Assembly (NCBI GenBank): GCA_029881255.1
Contig: JAOUMY010000011.1
Span: forward strand, 1 to 64,000
DNA length: 64,000 nucleotides
Direction of reading: 5' to 3'
From: Gammaproteobacteria bacterium
Lineage (GTDB): Bacteria; Pseudomonadota; Gammaproteobacteria; S012-40
This document shows positions 45,656 to 57,638 of the stretch, piece after piece. Positions within the stretch are counted from its first letter, which is position 1. Every line of letters begins with the position of its first letter. Below the pieces are notes generated by a model. It searched no databases and was not told the DNA's origin. It saw nothing but the letters and a program-made list of their open reading frames with translations. The position numbers were made by a program, and so were the translations under genes.

Positions 45656-46057
45656 CTAGCTTTCTGCAACGGCTAAAGACCAAATATCGCGTATCTGATT
45701 TGATAGTGTCAGTGGATCGAATGGTTTTGCAATGACATCGGCTGCGCCGATTTGGCGAAAGTGCTGAACTTCATAAGGCTGGACCTTTGCTGTTACAAAT
45801 ACGACCGGAATATCGCTAAACCCTTCCATACCTTTCAGTTCAGTTAGCGTAGAGGGCCCATCCATTTCAGGCATCATTACGTCTAGTAACACCATATCAG
45901 GCATAAATTCGGGAATAACTTTCAAGGCTTCCTTCCCGTTATCGCAAACTCTCACTTCAAAACCGCCAATTTTTTCAAGAGACAGTTTTACGATCTCCGC
46001 AATATCAGGCTCGTCATCAACATAAAGAATGCGTTTTAGATTCTTATCCTCAATCAC
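45656..46057 (-). CDS. Single-domain response regulator (CheY-like)
   Basis: A 133-residue receiver domain with no output domain. ILYVDDEPDIAEIVKLSLEK gives the acidic pair, MVLLDVMMPEMDG the phospho-acceptor Asp, VVFVTAKVQP the Ser/Thr and DVIAKPFDPLTLSNQI the Lys. It is likely to signal by protein contact. No kinase gene is adjacent, so its partner is unknown. It sits between the rubredoxin gene and purL. Confidence 0.9.
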   Translation of the reverse strand: MIEDKNLKRILYVDDEPDIAEIVKLSLEKIGGFEVRVCDNGKEALKVIPEFMPDMVLLDVMMPEMDGPSTLTELKGMEGFSDIPVVFVTAKVQPYEVQHFRQIGAADVIAKPFDPLTLSNQIRDIWSLAVAES

Positions 46058-46324
46058 TAGCGTCTACTCTCTTGGTAATGCTTCCTAAAAACAGTGACTA
46101 CGCCCAATCCCTACTACGATAAACCAGGAGACAACTAACGTGCCGTTTGTATCTAAAGGCACACTATTTACCCATTAAATGATCGATGACAATTGTTTTA
46201 ATTCCGTTGCTAGCACAATCCCGCCATATGTGCGGCAAGGATGTAGAAAACGTAGAGTTACCCGAATAGGATAAATGCATCAGATACCTACATCAAGGAC
46301 CTTGCTCGTTTTTGGCAAATATCT

Positions 46325-49300
46325 CTAGTCCAACCACATGCGCGCATTTCTAAACATACGCATCCAGGGACCATCTCCTTGCCACTCATCGGGCGCCCAC
46401 GAATGCTGTACTGAACGAAACACGCGTTCGGGGTGAGGCATCATAATGGTAAACCTCCCGTCTTTCGTAGTAAGACCTGTTAGGCCACTAGGTGAACCAT
46501 TGGGATTAAATGGATAGCGCTCTGTAGCGTTACCGTTGTTGTCAACAAAACGCAAACTTGCCAAACGATTCGCCAGTAGATTCTCGAGACCTTCACGTTG
46601 ATCGAAAACAGCACGCCCCTCTCCATGAGCTACCGCTATCGGCATGCGAGACCCGTGCATGCCTTGAAGAAAGATGGATGGAGAATCCAAAACTTCCACC
46701 ATGGCAAATCTTGCTTCAAACTGTTCAGAGAGATTTCGTCTAAAACGAGGCCAATTTTCCGCGCCTGGGATTAATTCCCTTAGTTGCGACATCATTTGAC
46801 AGCCGTTGCACACACCAAGGCCAAACGTATTTGCACGCTCGAAAAAAGCCGCCATTTCGTCGCGAGCTCTGCCGTTAAACAAAATCGACTTCGCCCAACC
46901 TGAGCCTGCGCCCAATACATCACCATAGGAAAAACCGCCGCAGGCCACCATGCCAGCAAAGTCGTTCAATGACACGCGCCCTGCTAAGATATCACTCATA
47001 TGCACGTCAACGGCGTGAAATCCTGCGCGATCAAAAGCGGCGGCCATTTCTACCTGGCCATTCACACCCTGCTCCCTAAGCACGGCGACTCTGGGCCGTG
47101 CACCGCAATTGATATAGGCAGCGGAAATATCTTGATCTGGATCAAAGGTAAGTGAAGGACTTATTCCCGGGTTTTTCCCATCTAACAAATTATCGAATTC
47201 CTGCTGTGCACAATCCGGATTGTCTCGTAAGCGCTGCATCTGGTACGAAGTCTCGGACCAGGCCCGCTGCAGATTGGTACGTGTATCGCCAAACATCAGG
47301 TGTTTTGCCCTGTAAAAACGAATCTCGTCTTCATTATTCAACTGACCAATGACTACACTGTGTTTGCCTAAGCCTGCCTCGCGTAAAATTTCGAGTACTG
47401 CATCGGTATCGCTATGACGAACCTGGATGACTGCGCCTAGCTCCTCATTGAAAAGACCTGCGATTGAGTCCTCGCCCAGGTCATCGAGTTGTATATCGAC
47501 ACCTACATGACCTGCAAATGACATTTCACAGATAGTTGCCAGCAAACCGCCATCAGATCGATCGTGATAGGCGAGCAACAACTTTTCCTGGTTCAAATAC
47601 TGAACCGTAGTGAAAAACGATTTGAACGACTGAACGTCGTCAAGATCCGGCGTGTGGTGACCAATGGATTTATAAACCTGCGCTAAAGCAGAGCCACCTA
47701 ATCGATTTGCCGATTTACCAAGATCGATCAAGATCAAATCGGTGTCTCCAGCATCTCGACGCAATTGCGGAGTAAGCGTTTTGCGCACATCGGATACCGG
47801 AGCAAATGCGGTGACTATCAACGACAATGGCGCAGTCACCGACTTGGTTTGATGCCCTTCCTGCCACACCGTCTTCATGGACATGGAATCCTTCCCCACG
47901 GGGATAGCAATCCCTAGCTGTGGACACAATTCCATACCCACCGCTTTGACTGCCTCGTAAAGCCCGGCATCTTCACCGGGATGACCGGCTGGGGCCATCC
48001 AATTGGCCGACAACACAATCCGAGAAATATCTTCGATGGGTGATGCGACGATATTGGTCAATGCCTCGCCTACTGCCATGCGCGCAGAGGCTGCATGATG
48101 AAGTAGCGCAATCGGTGTACGCTCGCCCATGGCCATGGCTTCACCGGTTGTTGAGTGAAAATCGGTGATTGTTACCGCAACATCAGAAACAGGTACTTGC
48201 CACGGCCCAACCATCTGATCCTGTGCTATCAGACCGGTAACGGTTCTGTCGCCGATAGTAATGAGAAATGTCTTGTCTGCGACAGAGGGTAACCGCAATA
48301 CACGATAAACAGCTTCTTTTATATCGATGCCATCAGTTGCGAACTCATTCTTGGCAAACGAGTGATGTTTGACATCGCGCAACATTTTGGGTGGTTTGCC
48401 AAGCAACACATCCATCGGAATATGGACTGGATAATTATCAAAAGCACCGTCGCCAACGATCAGCTCTCGTTCCTGTGTCGCTTCGCCAATGACCGCATAG
48501 GGGCAACGCTCGCGTTCACATAAGGCCTGAAACTCAGCCATACGATCATTAGAAATCGCCAGAACATAACGCTCCTGCGACTCGTTTGACCAGATTTCCA
48601 TTGGCGACATACCAGGGTCATCACTCAGAATAGCACGCAGTTCGTATCGACCACCACGACCTGCATCATCGACTAACTCAGGCATCGCGTTGGACAAACC
48701 ACCTGCGCCGACGTCATGAATGCTGATAATGGGATTGTTCTTGTCCATCTGCCAGCAACGGTCTATCACTTCCTGGCATCGACGTTCGATTTCCGGGTTA
48801 CCACGCTGAACTGAGGCGAAATCCAGATCTTCACTGCTGGCACCTGTCGCCATTGAAGATGCGGCGCCACCGCCCAGGCCGATTAGCATCGCAGGGCCAC
48901 CCAACACGACTAACTGAGCACCAGCAGGTATCTCATTTTTTTCCACCTGGTTGCGCAGAATATTTCCTACCCCACCTGCCAACATGATGGGTTTGTGGTA
49001 ACCACGCACCTCTTCACCCGCAGGCCCGTTTACCTTTTCTTCAAAGGTTCGAAAATAGCCACCAATATTGGGGCGACCGAATTCATTATTGAAAGACGCG
49101 GCACCAATCGGACCTTCGAGCATGATATCCAGTGCTGAAACAATGCGCCCTGGCTTTCCATAATTCGTTTCCCACGCTTGCTCATAGCCAGGAATCCGAA
49201 GGTTAGACACGGAAAAACCACAAACTCCGGCCTTGGGTTTACTTCCCCGCCCTGTTGCGCCTTCATCCCGTATTTCACCACCTGAGCCCGTCGCAGCCCC

Positions 49301-50218
49301 CGGAAAAGGTGAAATCGCAGTTGGATGATTATGGGTTTCCACTTTCATCAGGATATCTATCTGGTGTTCGTGATAACCGTATTCGCCGGTTTTGCTGTCA
49401 GCGTAAAACCACTGACCATCAAATCCCTTGACCACTGCGGCGTTATCTTTATATGCGGACAACACGTCGCCGGGGTTCTTTTCGTGGGTATTACGAATCA
49501 TTTTGAACAGCGACAACGGCTGTGGCTGACCATCAATTACCCAGTCGGCATTAAAAATCTTGTGCCGACAATGCTCGGAATTGGCTTGAGCAAACATCAT
49601 AAGCTCGGCATCGGTTGGGTTTCGATTGAGTCTTAGGAAATTGTCGACCAGGTAGTCAATCTCATCTTCGGCCAGGGCCAGTCCCCACTCGCTGTTTGCA
49701 CGCGCTAGCGCGTCACGACCACCTTGTACCACATCCACAGTTTTTAAAGATCGTGGCTCGTGCTCAACAAACAGACTGTCTACCTCGTCGAGCGACCAAA
49801 ACACCGATTCAATCATTCGGTCATGGAGCGATCTCGCCGCTAAATCGAGCCGCTTGTCATCCAGGGTCTGATCGGCTACCAAAAAGTATTTAATACCGCG
49901 CTCTATTCTCTTGACTGAACTCAGACCGCAATTATGTACGATATCCGTCGCCTTACTTGACCAAGGAGAAATAGTCCCGGGCCGCGGCGTGATAATCAGT
50001 TCATGGGCGTTCCCAGGACTGGTAAATTCCTCGCAACCATCATTAAGTATCTGCTGAAGACGCTCACGCTGCTCACTGTCCAGCGATTGTTCCAGCTCGG
50101 CGAAATAAATGAATTGAGAATACACTCCCTTGATTTCCGGGATGTTTTCCTGGAGGGCCGTTAATAGTTTTTTGAGACGAAAGGCGGAATGGGCGGTTGC
50201 CCCAACTATCGGATACAT
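46325..50218 (-). CDS. purL: Phosphoribosylformylglycinamidine synthase
   Basis: A 1297-residue fused synthetase/glutaminase for the fourth step of purine synthesis. The large form is typical of gammaproteobacteria. It has an N-terminal PurS-like domain, two AIR-synthase-like halves ([65 protein letters not shown]), and a C-terminal class I glutamine amidotransferase ([27 protein letters not shown] with the catalytic Cys, and [10 protein letters not shown]). It is flanked by a 265-bp gap on the downstream side and a chemoreceptor gene upstream. Confidence 0.97.
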   Translation of the reverse strand: MYPIVGATAHSAFRLKKLLTALQENIPEIKGVYSQFIYFAELEQSLDSEQRERLQQILNDGCEEFTSPGNAHELIITPRPGTISPWSSKATDIVHNCGLSSVKRIERGIKYFLVADQTLDDKRLDLAARSLHDRMIESVFWSLDEVDSLFVEHEPRSLKTVDVVQGGRDALARANSEWGLALAEDEIDYLVDNFLRLNRNPTDAELMMFAQANSEHCRHKIFNADWVIDGQPQPLSLFKMIRNTHEKNPGDVLSAYKDNAAVVKGFDGQWFYADSKTGEYGYHEHQIDILMKVETHNHPTAISPFPGAATGSGGEIRDEGATGRGSKPKAGVCGFSVSNLRIPGYEQAWETNYGKPGRIVSALDIMLEGPIGAASFNNEFGRPNIGGYFRTFEEKVNGPAGEEVRGYHKPIMLAGGVGNILRNQVEKNEIPAGAQLVVLGGPAMLIGLGGGAASSMATGASSEDLDFASVQRGNPEIERRCQEVIDRCWQMDKNNPIISIHDVGAGGLSNAMPELVDDAGRGGRYELRAILSDDPGMSPMEIWSNESQERYVLAISNDRMAEFQALCERERCPYAVIGEATQERELIVGDGAFDNYPVHIPMDVLLGKPPKMLRDVKHHSFAKNEFATDGIDIKEAVYRVLRLPSVADKTFLITIGDRTVTGLIAQDQMVGPWQVPVSDVAVTITDFHSTTGEAMAMGERTPIALLHHAASARMAVGEALTNIVASPIEDISRIVLSANWMAPAGHPGEDAGLYEAVKAVGMELCPQLGIAIPVGKDSMSMKTVWQEGHQTKSVTAPLSLIVTAFAPVSDVRKTLTPQLRRDAGDTDLILIDLGKSANRLGGSALAQVYKSIGHHTPDLDDVQSFKSFFTTVQYLNQEKLLLAYHDRSDGGLLATICEMSFAGHVGVDIQLDDLGEDSIAGLFNEELGAVIQVRHSDTDAVLEILREAGLGKHSVVIGQLNNEDEIRFYRAKHLMFGDTRTNLQRAWSETSYQMQRLRDNPDCAQQEFDNLLDGKNPGISPSLTFDPDQDISAAYINCGARPRVAVLREQGVNGQVEMAAAFDRAGFHAVDVHMSDILAGRVSLNDFAGMVACGGFSYGDVLGAGSGWAKSILFNGRARDEMAAFFERANTFGLGVCNGCQMMSQLRELIPGAENWPRFRRNLSEQFEARFAMVEVLDSPSIFLQGMHGSRMPIAVAHGEGRAVFDQREGLENLLANRLASLRFVDNNGNATERYPFNPNGSPSGLTGLTTKDGRFTIMMPHPERVFRSVQHSWAPDEWQGDGPWMRMFRNARMWLD

Positions 50219-50355
50219 ATCACTCGCTCAGGCCATAGGACTCGGGGCGGCTATGATACTGTATCGTCGGGGGGTAGGCCAGTTTGGAAGTGGGTTAAGA
50301 ACGTGAGATTCTTCAGCCTGTTGCTGCGATTTCTGTTGGCACCGCGCCGAGCCGA

Positions 50356-52383
50356 CTAAACTTTGAATCGTCCCATCAAGGAACGTAGCTCGGCCTCAAA
50401 CTGCGTCAATTCATTCGCTGCCGAGTGGGTTTGCTGCGCGCCAGCCGCGTTTTCCTCTGCGATTTCGATGATTTTGCTGATATGGTTTCGGACCTGTTCG
50501 GTCTTTATTTCCTGCTCACGCGCCATATCCGCGATCATCGAATTCATTTCCATGATGGTGCTAACTGAACTTACTATCGACTGTAGTGAATCACTGGTGT
50601 TTGCAGCTTGTTGAACACCGCTTTTGGCTCGTTCGAGCTCCGCATCCATTACGTCAACCGCTTGCTTGGCGCCGCTTTGCAAGCGGTTAATCATCGCTTC
50701 AATCTCGGCTGTTGATTCCTGCGTGCGAGTCGCAAGCGTACGCACCTCATCCGCAACCACAGCAAACCCGCGTCCTTGCTCACCTGCGCGTGCGGCCTCA
50801 ATAGCGGCGTTGAGCGCCAGAAGATTAGTCTGTTCCGCAATCCCCTTGATAACATCCAACACCTGACCAATGTTTTCACTTTCCTTTTCCACCGAGTGGA
50901 TAACATTGCCGGCATTCTCCACGCTGGAGGCCATGTTCTCGATCGCACTTATCGTCTGGGTAATAACCTGTTTTCCGCGCTCGGAGGCATCGTTCGCAGT
51001 TTGTGCCGCGTCCACAGCTTGTTCGGCGTTTCGCGATACCTGATTTACAACACGTGTGACTTCTTCAATCACGCGCGCAACTGTCTCAGTTTCCTGTTGC
51101 TGCAAATCAGCGCGTTTCTGGGTTTCCTGTGAGACCAATTCCAATCGCGCGATTTTTTCGTGAAACTGCTCCAGGAATTTAATCGTGCGCGAAACAAGAT
51201 CGTGAATTTGATTTGAAAACGCGTTAAAACCTTTAGCGAGCTGCCCCAACTCATCATTGCTCTTAGCGGATAGCCGTTTGGTTAAGTCTCCATCGCCATT
51301 GGCAATGTCATTCATCGCCTTGACGGAACGGTTTAAAGGCCGGGTAATTGATCGCTGCAATAGAAAGACACCACCGACTCCCACGCCGATAGCAACAATC
51401 AACAAAAATGAAACAATACTAATATTGCCGGTAATTTGCCCTTTCAGTTCCTCAGAAACCAACTCAATACCACTTTGCTGTTCGTCTACCAGCGTTTTGA
51501 GCTTTTTCTCCATATCCGCCAGCAAGGGACCGACCTGGCTGCGCAGAATATAGACATCCATTCTTGCCTGTTCGCCTCGAAAGAGCTCCTGCAAGCTGTC
51601 AAAGCGTTCACCGAAAGACTCAAAGCCGTCTGTAAATTGGGAAAAATATTCTTCTTGTTCAAACGTAAACAGCGAAGATTTCTTTTTGATCTTTTCAATT
51701 AGGTCTGCGGACAAATCTACATAAATCTTAACGTTTTCAGTAAAGTCTTCATCGCCGGCGATTAAATAGCTCCGGATATTATTCATGACATAGGCCCAGG
51801 CGAATCGCAATTCTCCCAGCAACAACGCGAGCTCTTTTCGGGTCTTATTCGCCTTCTGCCCTTTCTCCTCGATCATCATATTGCCGATGGCCTGAATCAT
51901 TTCGCGGCTGGCGGGGTCAATCTCGCCAGATGCATAAGACAATGCCCGAAAGTTTTCGGACTGATTGTCAGCAATTTCAAGCAACTGATCCTTTATCTCT
52001 GAAAACTTCTGGAATTCTTCTCGGATACTGGCTATTTGTGCCACGACTTTTTCATCTTCAAGCGAGGCAGACGCTTTCTCAAGCATTACCAGATTCTGTT
52101 CTGCTTCGTGCATGCCTTCCTGGATTGTCGTCTTATATTCCTGATTCTTACTAAGAATATAAAAACCCAAGGCATTAGACGACAGGTGAAGGTTATTGGC
52201 TAAATCAAGTGACTGTAGTGCAAGAGGCTGGTGTTCAACCACAACTCTATTAACGGTTTTCTGGCTTTGAAACAGGCCAACGATGGTTAAAACGACGATT
52301 AATAGCGATACGAATAGAACAACTCCGAACCCACCAAAGAGTTTTTGCGTTATCCCCAGTTTTGTTAATATTTTTACGGCCAT
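50356..52383 (-). CDS. Methyl-accepting chemotaxis protein
   Basis: A 675-residue chemoreceptor. I prefer the ATG at 52381-52383 ([20 protein letters not shown]); an ATG eighteen codons earlier is possible and neither has a strong ribosome site. A transmembrane helix at about 20-42 precedes a long helical periplasmic domain (about 45-310), then a second helix (about 312-335), HAMP ([20 protein letters not shown] onward) and the cytoplasmic signalling domain with the conserved tip [20 protein letters not shown] and [20 protein letters not shown]. The ligand is unknown. It lacks a C-terminal CheR-docking pentapeptide (ends SLMGRFKV). Confidence 0.9.
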   Translation of the reverse strand: MAVKILTKLGITQKLFGGFGVVLFVSLLIVVLTIVGLFQSQKTVNRVVVEHQPLALQSLDLANNLHLSSNALGFYILSKNQEYKTTIQEGMHEAEQNLVMLEKASASLEDEKVVAQIASIREEFQKFSEIKDQLLEIADNQSENFRALSYASGEIDPASREMIQAIGNMMIEEKGQKANKTRKELALLLGELRFAWAYVMNNIRSYLIAGDEDFTENVKIYVDLSADLIEKIKKKSSLFTFEQEEYFSQFTDGFESFGERFDSLQELFRGEQARMDVYILRSQVGPLLADMEKKLKTLVDEQQSGIELVSEELKGQITGNISIVSFLLIVAIGVGVGGVFLLQRSITRPLNRSVKAMNDIANGDGDLTKRLSAKSNDELGQLAKGFNAFSNQIHDLVSRTIKFLEQFHEKIARLELVSQETQKRADLQQQETETVARVIEEVTRVVNQVSRNAEQAVDAAQTANDASERGKQVITQTISAIENMASSVENAGNVIHSVEKESENIGQVLDVIKGIAEQTNLLALNAAIEAARAGEQGRGFAVVADEVRTLATRTQESTAEIEAMINRLQSGAKQAVDVMDAELERAKSGVQQAANTSDSLQSIVSSVSTIMEMNSMIADMAREQEIKTEQVRNHISKIIEIAEENAAGAQQTHSAANELTQFEAELRSLMGRFKV

Positions 52384-52455
52384 TACAGTGCGAGTGATTT
52401 GTCTATACCACCACTGTGTCGACCATTGATATGACATACTTAAATTATGTTTGAA

Positions 52456-52980
52456 TCAAGGATAGAAAATATGGGCGCCAATGTGGGCGATAGATTTCTT
52501 CTTTTTACCCCAGGTTGGCAATATGTTATCTGCGTGATAAAACAGGGCTTTAGTTAAATCCGGGTGACGAGTGCCGCTTAGCACATTTCTACTGATGGTT
52601 ACGGCCTTTTGCCAGGCTTCCACATCGGTTGGCGCATCATCTATCTTATCGCCGGTCCAGGAAAAATGACTGATATGACGCTGCAATTTTGGATTCCAGG
52701 CGTATTGTCTTACGACGTCGCAAATCGTATTGGGAAATCGTCCTGACGCAACCCGGTTCATGGTAACGGTTGCAACCGCCAACTGTCCTTCCTCGGATTC
52801 CCCCCTAGCCTCGTGATAGATATTGAGCGAAAGACAGCGTATATCACGAACTTCGCGTTTATCGGAAACCATACCAAAGACGAGAAATGCCATCAGCCCA
52901 ACGATTAGCAAGATCGTGAGCAAAAACCATCTCATTCCACGACTTAAATCATGCCAACGATCGACAATTGAATGAACCAC
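52456..52980 (-). CDS. Cell wall hydrolase (SleB-like)
   Basis: A 174-residue protein with one N-terminal transmembrane segment (about 18-38, MRWFLLTILLIVGLMAFLVF), anchoring a periplasmic Hydrolase_2 domain. The domain starts CLSLNIYHEARGESEEGQLA and continues ATVTMNRVASGRFPNTICDV, WQKAVTISRNVLSG and ALFYHADNILPTW, the pattern of SleB/CwlJ-type lytic enzymes whose catalytic Glu is in the YHEARGE motif. It likely trims peptidoglycan during growth. It lies between ggt and the chemoreceptor gene, same strand. Confidence 0.85.
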   Translation of the reverse strand: MVHSIVDRWHDLSRGMRWFLLTILLIVGLMAFLVFGMVSDKREVRDIRCLSLNIYHEARGESEEGQLAVATVTMNRVASGRFPNTICDVVRQYAWNPKLQRHISHFSWTGDKIDDAPTDVEAWQKAVTISRNVLSGTRHPDLTKALFYHADNILPTWGKKKKSIAHIGAHIFYP

Positions 52981-53108
52981 CTGAACTACCTTTTTCTTCG
53001 GACCAGCTTCTTTCTGTATTGAAAAGCACCCAATTGTTTATGAACGGCTTACGTATGTACTCCCCAACACACGTGAGCGGATGTTATCGATATCGGTTTA
53101 TGAAACGC

Positions 53109-54782
53109 TTATTCAACAACTTTTGACTCCCCCACTGCACGCGGGTCAGAGGCCGCATAGACTTTGTTATCTTTCTTATCCCAAAGTATGGCTTGCATAT
53201 TACCGTAACGAAATCTGGCCTGTTCTAATTCATGACCTCGCTCTTGTAGTTGGTCCAACTCTATTTCATCAAAGGCATTGTCTTCATAGAATATTTTGTC
53301 TGGCAGATATTGATGATGAAAACGCGGCAAACTCACCCAGGATTGTGGCTTGTTTCCCGAGGCATGATCGAGCAGACCTAACAGAACCATCGTAATAATG
53401 CGACTGCCACCGGGTGTCCCTATGACAGCAACCGAATCCGGACTCTCGACGAAACTCGGTGTCATGCTGGAAAGAGGGCGTTTACGCGGCGCGATTGCAT
53501 TGGCAGCAGCACCTACCAAACCATAGGCGTTTGGTACTCCCGGTTTTGCGGAAAAGTCATCCATTTCATCGTTGAGCAAAACCCCTGTACCCTTAGCCAC
53601 AAACCCTGAACCAAATGGATAGTTAACCGTGACCGTGGCGGCTACACGATTTCCAGCCTTATCCATAATCGAAAAGTGGGTTGTATGATGACTCTCGGCC
53701 GGCGCCGGTTCACCCGTAAGCAGATTGCTTGGCGTGGCCTTTTGTGGATTGATACTACTTCGCTGACCAGCCGCGTATTGCGCACTGGTTAGCGTATCAA
53801 CCGGTATCTTTACGAAATCCGGATCGCCCAGATATATCGATCGATCTCGGTACGCGCGACGCATCGCTTCAACAATGAGATGTGTACGCTGCACACGTTC
53901 CATTTTTTCCAGATCGTATGCGGACAAAATATTCAACATATCCACCAACACGATACCACCAGAGGAAGGCGGCGCAGCTGTCGTGATTTTATGCCCTTTA
54001 TACTCTCCACGTATGGGATCTCGCTCGATTACTTTGTAGGCCGCCAGATCTTTCATCGTCCATATGCCGCCTGCCTTTTGTACTCCATCGACTAGCATCT
54101 GCGCTATGCGTCCCTGGTAAAAACCACCATTACCTTTCTTGGCTATAAAGTCCAGAGTTTGCGCGAGATCTTTCTGCTTAATGAGATGCCCTACCGGAGG
54201 AACATCACCATTTTTAAGAAAAAGCTTTTCACCTTCCGGCCAACGTTTGATTACATCTTTGCGAAATCCTGCAAGACGCTGGTAATACTCATCTACGGCG
54301 AATCCCTGTTTCGCCAGTTTTATTGCGGGGGCAAGCGTCTGCCTCAATTTTAATTTGCCGTATTTTTTCGAGAGGTGGACCATCGCCGCTGGCACGCCGG
54401 GGATTCCCGCTGACAACGGGCCATTCATGCTGAGATCGCTATTCACTTCGCCGTTCTTGTCGAGATACATATCCTTGTGTCCAGAGGAGGGCGTGGTTTC
54501 TCGGCCATCAATCATGGTTTCAAACCCATCACTCGCCCGATGAATCAACCAGAAGCCGCCTCCTCCCAGGCCGGAGCTATAGGGTTCGACAACTGCCAAG
54601 GCAGCGGTAACAGCAACTGCCGCGTCGAACGCATTACCACCTTGCGCGAAGATTTCCATCCCCGCTGCCGTCGCCAGTGGATGCGCAGAGGCAATAGCAT
54701 TAGCGGGTGGTGTGCCTGCTCTTAAACCTGTTGATGCGAATACTAAGAACAACAATAAAAGATGTATCTTGCGAATAATCAT
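53109..54782 (-). CDS. ggt: Gamma-glutamyltransferase
   Basis: A 557-residue periplasmic precursor with signal peptide MIIRKIHLLLLFLVFASTGL. It hydrolyses or transfers the gamma-glutamyl group of glutathione. It self-cleaves at the Thr-367 of HHTTHFSIMDKAGN to give the two subunits; the N-terminal Thr of the small subunit is the nucleophile. Other landmarks are GGNAFDAAVAVTAALAVVEP, GGGGFWLIHR, the oxyanion GSRIITMV (in GTPGGSRI) and PLSSMTPSFV. Full length. It is downstream of a ferredoxin gene beyond a terminator. Confidence 0.95.
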   Translation of the reverse strand: MIIRKIHLLLLFLVFASTGLRAGTPPANAIASAHPLATAAGMEIFAQGGNAFDAAVAVTAALAVVEPYSSGLGGGGFWLIHRASDGFETMIDGRETTPSSGHKDMYLDKNGEVNSDLSMNGPLSAGIPGVPAAMVHLSKKYGKLKLRQTLAPAIKLAKQGFAVDEYYQRLAGFRKDVIKRWPEGEKLFLKNGDVPPVGHLIKQKDLAQTLDFIAKKGNGGFYQGRIAQMLVDGVQKAGGIWTMKDLAAYKVIERDPIRGEYKGHKITTAAPPSSGGIVLVDMLNILSAYDLEKMERVQRTHLIVEAMRRAYRDRSIYLGDPDFVKIPVDTLTSAQYAAGQRSSINPQKATPSNLLTGEPAPAESHHTTHFSIMDKAGNRVAATVTVNYPFGSGFVAKGTGVLLNDEMDDFSAKPGVPNAYGLVGAAANAIAPRKRPLSSMTPSFVESPDSVAVIGTPGGSRIITMVLLGLLDHASGNKPQSWVSLPRFHHQYLPDKIFYEDNAFDEIELDQLQERGHELEQARFRYGNMQAILWDKKDNKVYAASDPRAVGESKVVE

Positions 54783-54797
54783 CCAGCCATCTCCGAC

Positions 54798-54824
54798 AAA
54801 AAAGGCCCTATCAGGGCCTTTATG
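54798..54824 (-). terminator. Rho-independent terminator after the ferredoxin gene
   Basis: aaaggccct-atc-agggccttt is a 9-bp stem preceded on the + strand by an A-run, giving a T-run on the leftward transcript. It sits 20 bp after the ferredoxin stop and just ahead of ggt. Confidence 0.85.
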
Positions 54825-54842
54825 TTTTTCAAAATTTTCCGC

Positions 54843-55118
<276 letters not shown>

Positions 55119-55139
55119 CTACGGCGCGTGGGCGGCATC

Positions 55140-55634
<495 letters not shown>

Positions 55635-55735
55635 TTACAACGTAGTCCGTAGTGAATCATAAAAGATAGTTGCTAACAAATTTTAGACCGGTTTCACAAT
55701 TTACCACCGCTAGCACTTTGAATTTGCGAAAAATG

Positions 55736-56341
55736 CTATCTATTCGTCACGCCAAAGCCTTGATCGGCTATAGCCAAACCGTAATTGACAGCACCCGCAC
55801 GCTTGTTCCGAATAAGCTGCCAGTTATCCGGAAGTACAAGTTGCTCTAGTGAATACTCGGCTTCAAGATAGATATGTGCCGAGGGTAAAAGAATTGCAGA
55901 TTTGGCCAACTGAAGACAAACGTCCTGTAACAAGTCTCTATGAAAGGGCGGATCGAGGAAAACCAGATCAAAGCCACTACCCTTATATTGAGCAAGAAAA
56001 CTCAGCGCGCTCCCGCAGTGGATGCTTGCCGTATCGACTTTGAGTAACGACAAGTTTTCCTTTAACTGACGGCAGACAGATTTTTCCTGATCAACGAAAG
56101 TAACATTTGCAGCGCCGCGTGAAATACACTCAAATCCTAGTGCACCACTACCGGCAAACAGATCTAGACAATTCGCGCCAGCGACATAACTCTGCAACCA
56201 GTTAAACAATGTTTCCCGGTTGCGGTCCGTGCTTGGCCGTAAACCCTCGCTATCTACAAACGCCAAGCGACGCCCGCGAAATTCGCCGCCGATTATGCGT
56301 ACGGAATTAGTTTGCTGCTTGCGCCGGGGTTTGGGCACCAA
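55736..56341 (-). CDS. rsmD: 16S rRNA m2G966 methyltransferase
   Basis: A 201-residue SAM-dependent enzyme modifying 16S rRNA. It has RIIGGEFRGRRLAF with RPSTDRNRETLFNWL typical of RsmD, the SAM-binding NCLDLFAGSGALGFECISRG, and the catalytic LVFLDPPF. No ATG begins it: candidates are TTG (56339-56341) or the adjacent GTG, with a GGTGA-like site just upstream. It overlaps the end of the M16 peptidase gene by about 35 bp, so it is coupled to it, and shares the rsmD-coaD order with other gammaproteobacteria. Confidence 0.92.
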   Translation of the reverse strand: MVPKPRRKQQTNSVRIIGGEFRGRRLAFVDSEGLRPSTDRNRETLFNWLQSYVAGANCLDLFAGSGALGFECISRGAANVTFVDQEKSVCRQLKENLSLLKVDTASIHCGSALSFLAQYKGSGFDLVFLDPPFHRDLLQDVCLQLAKSAILLPSAHIYLEAEYSLEQLVLPDNWQLIRNKRAGAVNYGLAIADQGFGVTNR

Positions 56342-57638
56342 CTATCACCGTCAACATGTTTTCTGGGTTTACTCGACGCATAAAGGCGTCTTTTATCTGA
56401 TCAACAGAAACAGCCTGCACGCGTGCAATATAGGTATCCAGATAATCGAGTTCCAATCCATAAAAACCTATCGACGCCACTTGGTCGATGATCTTTTTAT
56501 TGCTATCCATGCGCAAAGCATAACCGCCTACGATATTCTTTTTCGCCGACTCCAGTTGACGTGCCGATGGTCCGTTATTGATAAATTCGCTGAGTGTTTG
56601 GCGCATTACTTTTAACGCTTCTTGCGCCTGATCATTGCGTGTTTGTAATCCCATGATAAAAGGACCTTGCACTCGCATAGGCGCAAAATAGCTGTATGAA
56701 CTATATGAAAGCCCACGTTTTTCCCGAATCTCATCACTCAATATCGATACCAGTCCGCTGCCACCGAGAATATGATTTCCCACATACAGTGCAAATTCGT
56801 CTGGATCAGAACGTTTCATCCCAGGTAGTGCGATACTGATATGACTTTGCGTCGAGGGAAAATCAACAACTACTTCTTCTGCCTGTTGACGATCTTTTAC
56901 CTCAGGTAGAGGCTCCGCCGCTTTTCCAGGTTCAAGCTCGCCAACTATCGTCTTTGCCAGCGCTTCCGCGCTTTTTCTATCCATTGCACCGACGATTGCA
57001 ACAATGGCATTGTTGCCCACCATGTATCGTCGATAATAGGCCATTAAATCGGTACGCTTTAATGCTTTGACGCTTTGTTCGGTTCCTTCTGGAATTGACG
57101 CATAAGGATGACCGCGATACAAATTTTCAAATAACTTTTCACCACTGATAGATTCAGGAGACTCTTTGTTCTGTTCCAGGGAAATCAACAAGCGCTTGCG
57201 TTCTCTTTCAAACGCATCTGCTGGAAAGGTAGGCTTACTCAATATGGTTGCAAACGTTTTGACAGCTGTGCCCATCCATTCCTTTTCAGACAACGTTCGT
57301 AGATTGAACACCGACATATCACGATGAGAGGAATTACTGAACTGCGCGCCTACGCTATCAAAGCGTTCGGCAATATTGTCCGCATCCCATCCGCCTGCGC
57401 CTTCGCTCATCATGCCATTCGTCATTAGCGCGATACCTGGCATATCGCCATCTCTAGCAGCGCCTGCGTCAAACACTACGCGCACATCGACCAGCGGTAA
57501 CTCAGCGGCCTGTACAAAGTAAACGCGAGCACCATTATCGGTCTTCCAGTGTTGGATATTCGGCGTCGCGAAAACGACCGAAGTCGCTACGCACAACACA
57601 GAAAAAAGAGCTGTTGTCACTAGCTTATTAATGCGCAC
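56307..57638 (-). CDS. M16 family protein lacking the zinc motif
   Basis: About 443 residues. I place the start at a GTG (57636-57638), since GAGGAGGA lies 6 bases upstream and a signal peptide then begins directly (MRINKLVTTALFSVLCVATS). It has the two-domain M16 fold (VRVVFDAGAARDGDMPGIAL; LLISLEQNKESPESISGEKL; GNHILGGSGLVSILSDEIRE; KRGLSYSSYSYF) but where active members carry HxxEH it has NGMMSEGAGG. It is thus the presumably inactive subunit that pairs with the active partner encoded just upstream (11-bp overlap). Confidence 0.9.
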   Translation of the reverse strand: MRINKLVTTALFSVLCVATSVVFATPNIQHWKTDNGARVYFVQAAELPLVDVRVVFDAGAARDGDMPGIALMTNGMMSEGAGGWDADNIAERFDSVGAQFSNSSHRDMSVFNLRTLSEKEWMGTAVKTFATILSKPTFPADAFERERKRLLISLEQNKESPESISGEKLFENLYRGHPYASIPEGTEQSVKALKRTDLMAYYRRYMVGNNAIVAIVGAMDRKSAEALAKTIVGELEPGKAAEPLPEVKDRQQAEEVVVDFPSTQSHISIALPGMKRSDPDEFALYVGNHILGGSGLVSILSDEIREKRGLSYSSYSYFAPMRVQGPFIMGLQTRNDQAQEALKVMRQTLSEFINNGPSARQLESAKKNIVGGYALRMDSNKKIIDQVASIGFYGLELDYLDTYIARVQAVSVDQIKDAFMRRVNPENMLTVIVGAQTPAQAAN